Of a stretch of DNA of 12,607 nt, positions 1 through 6,389 are shown piece by piece (positions within the stretch are counted from its first letter, which is position 1; each line of letters opens with the position of its first letter). The stretch comes from Desulfobacteraceae bacterium (GTDB taxonomy: Bacteria > Desulfobacterota > Desulfobacteria > Desulfobacterales > Desulfobacteraceae): the NCBI GenBank assembly GCA_003354055.1, contig PIVQ01000137.1, forward strand, positions 1 through 12,607, in the 5' to 3' direction. The translations under genes and the position numbers were made by a program. The notes under the pieces are model-generated. The model did not search any database. It saw only the letters and a list, made by a program, of their open reading frames with translations, and was not told where the DNA came from.

Positions 1-132
1 ACCTATAAAAAGCATATCAGTGTTGATACGGAATATACGAGTTCGCGCGCAGCCGTAAACCAAAGAGAGCCATTATCTATTGGTGAGGCCATATCAGAGC
101 TTTCAAGCCTCAGCGATTCAAAGTGTATATAA
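1..132 (+). CDS. C-terminal fragment of a gene entering from the left, possibly ParA/MinD-like ATPase
   Basis: Frame 1 is open from the first base to TAA at 130-132, immediately followed by a second in-frame TAA, giving 43 residues. The stretch AAVNQREPL followed by an IGEAISELSSL helix resembles the extreme C-terminus of ParA/MinD/CpaE-type P-loop ATPases, where a conserved strand is followed by a pattern like 'A-x-N-x-(R/G)-x-P-L' and then a short helix. No catalytic motif lies inside the window, so the assignment rests only on this tail pattern. It could also be an unrelated protein. The gene runs on the plus strand, tail to tail with the small gene ending at 255. Confidence 0.4.
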   Translation, partial: TYKKHISVDTEYTSSRAAVNQREPLSIGEAISELSSLSDSKCI

Positions 133-144
133 TAAACACGTTGA

Positions 145-237
145 ATAAAGGATCGCCCCCCCACCTGCTATCCGGAAGAACCTTTTAAAATGGTCTTGGA
201 TATAAAACCGCAGATTGCTGTTCCCATGCACGGAAGA
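145..237 (+). pseudogene. Possible remnant of a metallo-beta-lactamase-fold protein C-terminus
   Basis: In frame 1, just after the fragment that stops at 132 and a TGA at 142-144, the translation contains LDIKPQIAVPMHGRSKF. The pattern 'I-K-P-(K/Q)-x-A-x-P-M-H' is what one sees near the C-terminus of UlaG-like metallo-beta-lactamase-fold hydrolases, where the His is a metal ligand. No start codon with a ribosome binding site precedes it and no other part of such a protein is present. Downstream the same frame runs antisense through the gene at 255-608. If real, it is a decayed remnant; chance similarity over about 15 residues cannot be excluded. Confidence 0.22.
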
Positions 238-254
238 AGCAAGTTCTGGTACTC

Positions 255-608
255 CTATCCGACACCAATTCCCTCGATCCGGATTCCTAATTCAGTCTTC
301 CTCCAGCCGGCGGCCATCCCATCTGATGTTTCAATTCCCACACCAACGAAAAGTACTTCACCATCCTTACGCCAGAAAAGTTCATAAATGGAACCTGTCT
401 TTTCTATTTTAAGGTCATATGAGCCGACTTCGTTGCCGTCAGCATTGAAATAAATGATGGTGTAGTTACCGGGAAAACCGTTTGAAGTATCCCCTTTTGC
501 TATACCAGTTCCGATTTCTTTCTTATCCTGGCGGGAGGTATAACAGATAGCATCAATCCCATTTCCACTTTCCTTTATGCGGTAATACACCACTCCAATA
601 TCAATCAT
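255..608 (-). CDS. Small two-repeat beta-rich protein of unknown function
   Basis: 117 residues from ATG at 608-606 to TAG at 257-255. AGGAG (616-620 on the plus strand, read in reverse) lies 7 nt before this ATG, and only 4 nt before an in-frame GTG one codon earlier (611), so ATG is preferred. There is no signal peptide and no membrane segment. The protein is rich in Gly, aromatic and alternating hydrophobic residues, as in all-beta folds. It contains two similar units (numbered from the GTG): about 9-41 and 65-97, each with a hydrophobic/aromatic strand (IDAICY, IYELFW) followed by G-x-G-I and a terminal Asp. The second unit recalls a broadly distributed hypothetical repeat of the form Y-x-L/V-x-W...G-x-G-I, for which I know no function. 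It has its own likely promoter and stands alone in transcription. Confidence 0.75.
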   Translation of the reverse strand: MIDIGVVYYRIKESGNGIDAICYTSRQDKKEIGTGIAKGDTSNGFPGNYTIIYFNADGNEVGSYDLKIEKTGSIYELFWRKDGEVLFVGVGIETSDGMAAGWRKTELGIRIEGIGVG

Positions 609-628
609 CACAATTCTCCTACTACAGG

Positions 629-657
629 TTTATAAAATTAATACTATCTCGGGCCAA
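629..657 (-). promoter_or_regulatory. Sigma70-type promoter for the small gene at 255-608
   Basis: Read on the minus strand, TTGGCC (652-657) is followed after 17 nt by TATAAA (629-634). The match to TTGACA/TATAAT is 4/6 and 5/6 with ideal spacing. The implied start of transcription near 622 leaves just enough leader for the AGGAG site at 616-620. No experimental support. Confidence 0.4.
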
Positions 658-930
658 TTGTAATATTCACGGTCATAACTGTTTATAGGGAATAAAAAGA
701 GAACGTTCTGTAGCGCAGACTACATTTTTAAAAAATTTTATATCAGAGTTACTTTTTTCCATTTTTAATAATCTATACCTATGGACATGATAATGATTGG
801 TTATGGGCTTAAGATTTATAAATCATGGCTCCATTGACGTCCTACCATTGTTCTGGTACCTTTCTATAAGCGCTGATTCACCCGATTTATCCATAAAAAA
901 CAGTATCGAGTTTGTATCAATATTTTTTAT

Positions 931-936
931 AAGGAG
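931..936 (+). promoter_or_regulatory. Ribosome binding site deciding a TTG start
   Basis: AAGGAG stands 8 nt before TTG at 945-947. This fixes the unusual TTG start of the hybrid kinase, because no in-frame ATG with a comparable site occurs before the first receiver domain begins at about residue 8. Confidence 0.7.
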
Positions 937-944
937 CACCTCCA

Positions 945-3758
945 TTGATAAGTTCTCAAACCCCCTCTATCCTGGTTGTGGATGACGCGAACTTTATCCG
1001 ACAGGCTGTGGGAAAAGCTTTGGGGGAGGAAGGGTTCAGGGTTGTTACGGCAAATGACGGTGTCCAGGCACTCGACCTGCTGCGGCACGAGGATGCTCCT
1101 GAAATCGATATCGTGCTCACGGACCTGAACATGCCCAACATGGATGGAGAGGCCCTTTGTAAAACCATTAAAGCCGATGATGTCCTGTGCTCCATCCCGG
1201 TAATTTTCCTGACATCCCAGGCCAACCAGAAAACAGAATCACTGATTTTCAAGGCAGGTGCCGATGATTTTATTGCCAAGCCCTTTATAAGGGAACTTCT
1301 GGTTGCACGAATATCGATTCACCTTCAGAATATCAGGTCAAAAAAAGACCTTGAACGCAAGATCGAGACGCAGACCGTCACCTTGAAAAAGGCCAAGGAA
1401 GAGGCAGAAGAGGCCAATATTGCCAAGAGCAGCTTTCTGGCCAATATGAGTCATGAAATCCGGACCCCCATGAACGGGGTCATCGGCATGACGGATTTGC
1501 TTTTGGAAACCAGCCTGTCCGACGAGCAGGGTGAATATGCGGATGCCATCCGCCAGAGTGCCGAAGCTCTGTTGAAAATCATCAATGACATCCTTGATTT
1601 TTCCAAAATAGAAGCCGGAAAAATGGATATGGAAACCATTGATATTGATCTGGACAGACACCTTCATGATATCGGACAGATCATCGCCACCAAAGCCAGA
1701 GAAAAAAATGTCGAAGTCATCTGCATGATTGAGGACAATGTACCGGTTCATCTCAAGGGAGACCCCACCCGGTTGCGCCAGGTCATTTTAAATCTGGCCG
1801 GTAATGCCGTTAAATTTGTGGAAAAAGGAGAGGTACTGGTAAAGGTTTCCTTAGCGTCCCAGAACCCAAGAAATGCCACTCTCCTTTTTGAGGTCATTGA
1901 CACGGGTATCGGCCTTTCCAGGGAGCAGTGCGCAAGACTGTTCAAATCCTTTTCCCAGGTTGATGCATCCACCACACGTAAATACGGGGGAACCGGTCTT
2001 GGCTTAAATATTTCCAAGCAATTGGTTGAACTCATGGGCGGCGAAATCGGGGTCAAAAGCAGGCCCGGAGAAGGATCCAACTTCTGGTTCACAGCCGTAT
2101 TCCAGAAACAGCCCGGTGCAGGATCCAGACCCATCCCAGTACCGTCCCAGATCAAGGGAATGCGATGTCTTGTGGTGGATGATACAGATTCCTGCAGGAC
2201 AACCCTGACACGGCACCTGAAATCTTTTGGCTGCATTGCCGATCATGCCCAGAACCATACCATGGCCATGGAAAAGCTCATGGATGCCCACCTGGATAAA
2301 AGACCCTATACCATTGTTTTTATGGACCTGGAAATGCCCGGATGTGACGGTGTTGCCCTGGGCCGAAAAATCATTGACCAAAAAGAGATTGCCCTACCCC
2401 GCCTGATCCTCATGGCCTATACATCCAAACGGCTGGGGAAAGAGGAACTGAAAGCCAAAGGATTTGACCGCCAGATTTTAAAACCGGTGTATAAGGGTCA
2501 TGTACTCAAAACCCTGACCGGCGCAGATGAAACAGATGAAATCCAGACAGCCGCCCCGGCCGGGACCCGGTTTTCGCTTGAAGAGCCAAAGGCGGTTGCA
2601 GGGATTACGACCACCGAACTGGACATTCTTCTTGCAGAAGACAACAAGATGAACCAGAAAGTAGCGGCCAATATGCTGAAAAAACTGGGCCATAAAGTGA
2701 CCATTGCCCAAAATGGCGAAGAGGCGGTCGCCCTGTTTCAAAAGGAGACATTCCATCTCATTCTCATGGACGGCCAGATGCCGGTAATGGATGGACTGGA
2801 AGCCACAAGGGCCATCAGGGGGTTAGAGGCGGCAGCACCTTCACCCAAATCCCGGATTCCCATTGTGGCTCTGACGGCCAATGCCATGAAAGGAGACAGG
2901 GAACGCTTTATAGCTTCAGGGATGGATGACTATATTACCAAGCCCATCAAACGGAAAGGGCTGGAAGAAGCCATTCTCAACTCCATGGCAAAAGAGGCGG
3001 CCCAGACACCGGCTCAAAAGCCCAAAATGATCAACCTGGATGAATTGATCCAGGCCATGGAGGGCAACAAGCCCCTGATCAAAGAGTGCTTTGACACCTT
3101 TATCCAGACCCATGACTCTGCCTTAAAAAAAATAAAATCCGGACTGGATGTTTCAAGTCCGGATCAGGTATGTTCCGATCTTGCCGATTTCAGGGACGAG
3201 GTCAAACATTTATGCGCCAAACCACTCATGGATGCGGCATTCAATCTGGAGCGGGCTCTGAAGTCCGATGGTAAGACTAAGGTGCAACCGGCCTTTGCCG
3301 TTCTATCCGAGACCTGTGCCCGGTTAACATCCTTTATGCGCACCTATACGGTTGAAAACCTGTTCATGAAATTTTTAATTGTAGACGCGGAATTCGATAC
3401 CCGGGCAGCCTCACAACAACTATTATCAGCCTATGGAGAATGCCATGTGGCCCTGAATGGACTGGAAGCCCTGAATGCCTTTGTCCGGGCGCACCGGGAT
3501 AAAGACCCCTATCATATGATCTTTCTGGATATTGAAATGGAAGGGCTTGGCGGACTTCAGGTCATGGAAAAAATACGGCAGTGGGAAAGTACAAAAGCCA
3601 TTGCCCCGTCCCGGGGGGTGAAGATCATTCTGATCTCTTCGGCACAGGTCCCTGATTCCACTGCGGCCCTTCTCACCCCCGGACTTGAAACGGCCATGGA
3701 GAGACAGTTGAGTCGGCAGTCCCTTGCACAGGCCTTTAAAACCATTCATTATACCTGA
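945..3758 (+). CDS. Cytosolic hybrid histidine kinase, REC-HisKA-HATPase-REC-REC-HPt*-REC*
   Basis: 937 residues, TTG start set by AAGGAG at 931. No membrane segment, so it should act in the cytoplasm. Domains: receiver 1 (8-125; D13, D14, D60, T90, K112, complete); coiled coil 130-160; HisKA with SHEIRTP, phospho-His H170; HATPase with N-box N283/N287, DTGIG from D319 and GTGLGL at 349-354; receiver 2 (407-525; D412, D413, D461, K513); receiver 3 (559-680; E565, D566, D609, T644, K666); an HPt-like helical domain (about 695-800); receiver 4 (809-935). The HPt-like domain has Ala747 where the phosphorylated His should be, and receiver 4 lacks part of its acidic pocket (Ala815) and has Arg920 for the conserved Lys, though it keeps D862. 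The N-terminal receiver in place of a sensory domain suggests that its input is phosphate or a protein partner. The nearest family is BarA/RcsC/LuxQ-like hybrid kinases; the target is unknown. Confidence 0.93.
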   Translation: MISSQTPSILVVDDANFIRQAVGKALGEEGFRVVTANDGVQALDLLRHEDAPEIDIVLTDLNMPNMDGEALCKTIKADDVLCSIPVIFLTSQANQKTESLIFKAGADDFIAKPFIRELLVARISIHLQNIRSKKDLERKIETQTVTLKKAKEEAEEANIAKSSFLANMSHEIRTPMNGVIGMTDLLLETSLSDEQGEYADAIRQSAEALLKIINDILDFSKIEAGKMDMETIDIDLDRHLHDIGQIIATKAREKNVEVICMIEDNVPVHLKGDPTRLRQVILNLAGNAVKFVEKGEVLVKVSLASQNPRNATLLFEVIDTGIGLSREQCARLFKSFSQVDASTTRKYGGTGLGLNISKQLVELMGGEIGVKSRPGEGSNFWFTAVFQKQPGAGSRPIPVPSQIKGMRCLVVDDTDSCRTTLTRHLKSFGCIADHAQNHTMAMEKLMDAHLDKRPYTIVFMDLEMPGCDGVALGRKIIDQKEIALPRLILMAYTSKRLGKEELKAKGFDRQILKPVYKGHVLKTLTGADETDEIQTAAPAGTRFSLEEPKAVAGITTTELDILLAEDNKMNQKVAANMLKKLGHKVTIAQNGEEAVALFQKETFHLILMDGQMPVMDGLEATRAIRGLEAAAPSPKSRIPIVALTANAMKGDRERFIASGMDDYITKPIKRKGLEEAILNSMAKEAAQTPAQKPKMINLDELIQAMEGNKPLIKECFDTFIQTHDSALKKIKSGLDVSSPDQVCSDLADFRDEVKHLCAKPLMDAAFNLERALKSDGKTKVQPAFAVLSETCARLTSFMRTYTVENLFMKFLIVDAEFDTRAASQQLLSAYGECHVALNGLEALNAFVRAHRDKDPYHMIFLDIEMEGLGGLQVMEKIRQWESTKAIAPSRGVKIILISSAQVPDSTAALLTPGLETAMERQLSRQSLAQAFKTIHYT

Positions 3759-3815
3759 TCCGCACCTACCGTATTCACCGCCTCCTGATTTTTTTTAAAC
3801 CCTGAATAACGGTCT

Positions 3816-4472
3816 TTAGGTTTTCTTACGCTTTAAATCCTTATACCAGTCCTGATCCCCGTATAATTCTTTTTCACAATCCTGGCACATTCCGTGGGTA
3901 AACATGACATCTGAGTGCTGTTCAATATATTTTTCCAGGTTATTCCAATACCCTTTATCATCTCTGATTTTTTTACACTTGGCACATATCGGCAAAAGTC
4001 CGGACAAGGTTTTCAAGTTGGCCAGGGCCTCTTTCAACTCTGAAATAAGCATCTCTTTCTCCTGAGTTGCCTTTTTAAGGGGGGTAATGTTCCTGTGAAT
4101 CACAATGCTTTCCAGATGATTCCCCATCGTGTCTTTAACAATGGCCGTACTCATCTGGATGTCAAGGCACTCTCCTGTTTTTGTAAACCTTCGGGTCTCC
4201 ACGTACAGTTTTTCCCCATTGATTGTCCGCTGCCAGGCATCCAGAGTCTTGTCGGCTTCATCTTCAGGAACGAATTTGATTTTCTTTCCCATGACCTCGT
4301 CAGGTGTGAATCCGTAGGTGCGCTGAAAGGCAGAATTTATATAGGTGGTGTTTCCTTTGTTGTCATATATCGCAATAGGGTCAGGCGACACATCCATCAG
4401 GGCTTTAAATCTTGCATCAAGCTCTTTTTCGGGGGCCACTATATGGATGGAACCTGTTTTCTTTTCAGACAT
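3816..4472 (-). CDS. PAS-domain protein with C-terminal Cys-x2-Cys pair tail
   Basis: 218 residues, ATG at 4472-4470, with a weak AGGA site 7 nt upstream; stop TAA at 3818-3816. One PAS domain with its C-terminal motif spans about 18-133 (SPDPIAIYDNKGNTTYIN start, VIHRNITPLKKA end). A short coiled coil follows (134-155), then a tail beginning LSGLLPICAKCKKIRDDKGYW with C163, C166, H193, C196 and C199. This tail occurs at the ends of PAS, GAF or receiver proteins in sulfate reducers (from memory), and its two Cys-x2-Cys pairs suggest metal binding, but I know of no proven function. There is no kinase, cyclase or DNA-binding domain, so it is a sensor with an uncharacterised output. It converges on the hybrid kinase with a gap of 57 bp and is divergent from the regulator at 4675. 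Confidence 0.88.
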   Translation of the reverse strand: MSEKKTGSIHIVAPEKELDARFKALMDVSPDPIAIYDNKGNTTYINSAFQRTYGFTPDEVMGKKIKFVPEDEADKTLDAWQRTINGEKLYVETRRFTKTGECLDIQMSTAIVKDTMGNHLESIVIHRNITPLKKATQEKEMLISELKEALANLKTLSGLLPICAKCKKIRDDKGYWNNLEKYIEQHSDVMFTHGMCQDCEKELYGDQDWYKDLKRKKT

Positions 4473-4531
4473 AAACGAATCCTATTCTTTCTTTTTAAAC
4501 AGATTTAGGTTTCAGGACAGCTATCCCAAAT

Positions 4532-4560
4532 AATCTACACGATTTTAAGATAATCATCAA
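4532..4560 (-). promoter_or_regulatory. Possible promoter for the PAS protein
   Basis: On the minus strand TTGATG (4555-4560) and TAGATT (4532-4537) are spaced by 17 nt. Each matches its consensus at 4 of 6 positions. It lies about 60 nt upstream of the ATG at 4472. The spacing is good but the boxes are mediocre in an AT-rich region. Confidence 0.3.
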
Positions 4561-4602
4561 AGAATTATAAAGGAGCTTGAAAAGTTAGGTATTCACCCTG
4601 AC

Positions 4603-4631
4603 TTGACAGCAAAAGGTTTTGAATGTAACAA
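4603..4631 (+). promoter_or_regulatory. Possible promoter for the AAA+ regulator
   Basis: A perfect -35 box TTGACA at 4603-4608 is followed after 17 nt by TAACAA at 4626-4631, which matches TATAAT at only 3 of 6 positions. The start of transcription would fall near 4638, leaving about 37 nt of leader with AAGGAG at 4659-4664, 10 nt before ATG 4675. A perfect -35 with a poor -10 is typical of activator-dependent or weak promoters. Confidence 0.38.
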
Positions 4632-4674
4632 CTCTGGATCATAACCAAATGTTTTACCAAGGAGAATACGCATT

Positions 4675-6015
4675 ATGGGCATAAAGAAAACTGCTGATCC
4701 GGAACTTTTAGACCTGATGGCCCGGCTATGCCATTCCATTGCCTTTGATACACCGGCAAAGGGCAATAAAAAAGCAACGGAGTCAAAGACCAGGGAAACG
4801 GCCATTGACAGTCTTTTTGCCCTGACCGACCAAGGTAATTCCTCCGAGAGGATCGCCAGCCTGGCGGAATCTTTTGGCCTGATGCTGGTCAAACTGGAAA
4901 CCCGGGATGTACGGCAGGAGGAGTTGATCTCCACCCTGAAAGATCAGAACAACGATCTTGAGGCCGCCAGGATAAAACTGGGGGAACAAAACCAGTCGCT
5001 GAAAGAGTCGCTGAGAAAAAAATACCAGCCCGCCAAATTTGTGGGGCAGTGCGACCAGATGCTCAAGGTTAAGGAACTGGCCCTGAACATCGCCCTGCGC
5101 CCCATCAACACCCTTATTTTGGGGGCCAGCGGCACGGGTAAGGAAGTCTTTGCCAAAATGATCCATTTTAATTCCCCAAGGGCGGAAAAACCATTTGTTG
5201 CCATCAATTGCACAGCTATCCCTGATTCTCTATTTGAAAGCGAGATGTTCGGGATCAACAAAGGGGTTGCCACAGGGGTCACCCAGCGAAAGGGGATCTT
5301 TGAACAGGCCGACACCGGTACAGTGTTTCTGGATGAGATCGGAGATATGAGCCTGCCGAACCAGGCCAAGCTGCTCCGGGTGCTGGAAGAACAGGAAGTC
5401 ATGCCGGTGGGCGGGGCAAAGCCCATAAAAATCGATGTAAAGATCATCTCCGCCACCAATGCCGAATTAAAAAAGGCGGTTGAAAAAAGAAAGTTCCGGG
5501 AAGATCTTTACTATAGGTTAAATGTGGTGGAAATGACCCTTCCCCTGCTCAGGGAGCGGGGAGACGATATCCTCATCCTTGCGGAAAAACTTCTGGCAAA
5601 AAACTGCATTGACCTGGGTAGGCCGGCCCTGTCCCTGTCCACCGAGGCAAGACAATGCCTGCTGACCTATGACTGGCCCGGCAATGTCAGGGAGCTCAAC
5701 AACGAGATGGAACGGGCCGCAGCTCTGACCCTGTCCGACCAGGTAGGGATTGAGGATTTATCAGGAAAACTCTCCCCCCTGTCTCCGGAAACACCCCAAG
5801 GGGCCGAGGCTGCGGGAATCACAGCAGCGCCTCCAAATCCGAATCTTTTTGAGGACCGGAGAAACCTGAACCTTGAAAGACTCAAGCACCAGGCGGTTTT
5901 AAAGGCCCTGGATGCCACGGCCGGGAACAAAACAAAGGCAGCCGGGCTTCTGGGCATCACACGGGAAGGGTTGCGAAAACATTTGCTGAAGATGAAAAAA
6001 CAGCCCGGGACCTGA
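4675..6015 (+). CDS. Enhancer-binding-type AAA+ transcriptional regulator without receiver, GVATGV loop
   Basis: 446 residues, ATG preceded by AAGGAG at 4659-4664. Residues 1-80 match no receiver, GAF or PAS pattern that I recognise; 80-115 form a coiled coil. The AAA+ domain spans about 122-350: Walker A GASGTGKE (150-157), Walker B VFLDEIGD (217-224), the sensor-like FREDLYYRLNVV stretch (274-285) and DWPGNVREL (333-341). A Fis-type helix-turn-helix lies at about 404-440. This is the architecture of sigma54-dependent activators, which hydrolyse ATP to remodel promoter-bound sigma54 polymerase. The loop that normally reads GAFTGA is GVATGV here (197-202), so the Phe that contacts sigma54 is Ala while the Thr is kept. 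Whether it still activates sigma54 promoters is therefore open. Input is not by phosphorylation of its own receiver; the N-terminal region or a partner protein must control it. The peptide gene at 6084 lies 68 bp downstream on the same strand. Confidence 0.92.
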   Translation: MGIKKTADPELLDLMARLCHSIAFDTPAKGNKKATESKTRETAIDSLFALTDQGNSSERIASLAESFGLMLVKLETRDVRQEELISTLKDQNNDLEAARIKLGEQNQSLKESLRKKYQPAKFVGQCDQMLKVKELALNIALRPINTLILGASGTGKEVFAKMIHFNSPRAEKPFVAINCTAIPDSLFESEMFGINKGVATGVTQRKGIFEQADTGTVFLDEIGDMSLPNQAKLLRVLEEQEVMPVGGAKPIKIDVKIISATNAELKKAVEKRKFREDLYYRLNVVEMTLPLLRERGDDILILAEKLLAKNCIDLGRPALSLSTEARQCLLTYDWPGNVRELNNEMERAAALTLSDQVGIEDLSGKLSPLSPETPQGAEAAGITAAPPNPNLFEDRRNLNLERLKHQAVLKALDATAGNKTKAAGLLGITREGLRKHLLKMKKQPGT

Positions 6016-6083
6016 GCAGGCCATCCAGGCCATAGCCGCAGCAGAAAACCGGTATAAAATCAGATGAAACCAAGAAGATATCT

Positions 6084-6242
6084 ATGGACGAATTGGACAA
6101 GGTTGTAGGTGGAAGCTATGTAAAAGGCGGATCAGATGATGGCCACTTGATTCTGCCGCCCGGGTCAAGCGGGCAGATCACAGGCACCAACGGCGAGACC
6201 TTGACTTTTTCCGATGTTAAAATCATCCAAGGGTTGAAGTAA
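6084..6242 (+). CDS. Small peptide with double-glycine leader motif (RiPP/bacteriocin-like precursor)
   Basis: 52 residues from ATG at 6084 to TAA at 6240-6242, too short for most gene callers. It begins MDELDKVVGG, the ELDxVxGG motif of double-glycine leader peptides that C39-peptidase ABC transporters cleave after GG. The rest (about 42 residues) is Gly/Ser/Thr-rich with no Cys, followed by a beta-like tail ending in FSDVKIIQGLK. The absence of Cys argues against a lanthipeptide. The ribosome binding site is weak (AAGAAG at 6072-6077). The frame stays open upstream to 6036 and reads SDETKKIS directly before the Met, which looks like a natural leader extension without a start codon, so the gene may be shortened or may initiate unusually. 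It lies 68 bp after the AAA+ regulator gene and may share its transcript. No maturation enzyme or peptidase-transporter gene is present in the window. Confidence 0.6.
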   Translation: MDELDKVVGGSYVKGGSDDGHLILPPGSSGQITGTNGETLTFSDVKIIQGLK

Positions 6243-6307
6243 ATCCGCTTAATCCCACTTTCTTGGGTCTGCCTGGATAAAGAGGAGCTGGGAAGGAACT
6301 TAAAGTA

Positions 6308-6354
6308 ACAAACCATTCCTGTCACATTCGTATGACGTGACAGGAATGGTTTGT
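6308..6354. repeat. Perfect 18-bp inverted repeat between convergent genes
   Basis: Arms ACAAACCATTCCTGTCAC (6308-6325) and its exact reverse complement (6337-6354) flank an 11-nt loop. The position, 65 bp after the peptide gene and 36 bp before the end of the convergent haem kinase gene, suits a bidirectional transcription terminator. Neither side has a proper T-run (the plus side continues CCTCGCTC), so it is not a classical intrinsic terminator. It could also stabilise mRNA 3' ends or be a copy of a dispersed palindromic repeat. Confidence 0.7.
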
Positions 6355-6389
6355 CCTCGCTCTGGAATTCTTCAATATGAAAAGGAGAG

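Larger units (their letters stand above)
609..944. other. AT-rich intergenic region between divergent genes
   Basis: This 336-bp gap separates the small minus-strand gene from the plus-strand hybrid kinase. It holds the minus-strand promoter described above, a perfect 10-bp palindrome AGAACGTTCT at 700-709, and long A/T runs around 723-775. Near 835-860 there is a TTGACG with a poor -10 (TACCTT) 17 nt downstream, which is too weak to call a promoter for the kinase. I see no convincing gene; short open frames here lack ribosome binding sites. Confidence 0.5.

Noticed and set aside
700..709. AGAACGTTCT as a LexA/SOS box
   Set aside because: It lacks the spacer of known boxes of the type GAAC-N4-GTTC and sits beside no DNA-repair gene.
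835..865. TTGACG ... TACCTT as a promoter for the hybrid kinase
   Set aside because: The -10 box matches only 3 of 6 positions, and similar partial matches are common in this AT-rich stretch.
1338..2381. Several antisense open frames of 125-162 residues inside the hybrid kinase
   Set aside because: They mirror a clearly coding sense strand with conserved HisKA, HATPase and receiver motifs; long antisense frames are expected there.
3759..3815. Possible terminator between the convergent hybrid kinase and PAS genes
   Set aside because: Only a 5-bp AAACC/GGTTT pairing with a long loop near 3797-3823 is visible; too weak to call despite the nearby T-run.
4549..4644. Open frame reading IIKELEKLGIHPDL just upstream of the AAA+ regulator
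   Set aside because: It has no usable start codon or ribosome binding site, ends before the regulator, and overlaps the likely promoter. The protein-like look is probably chance.
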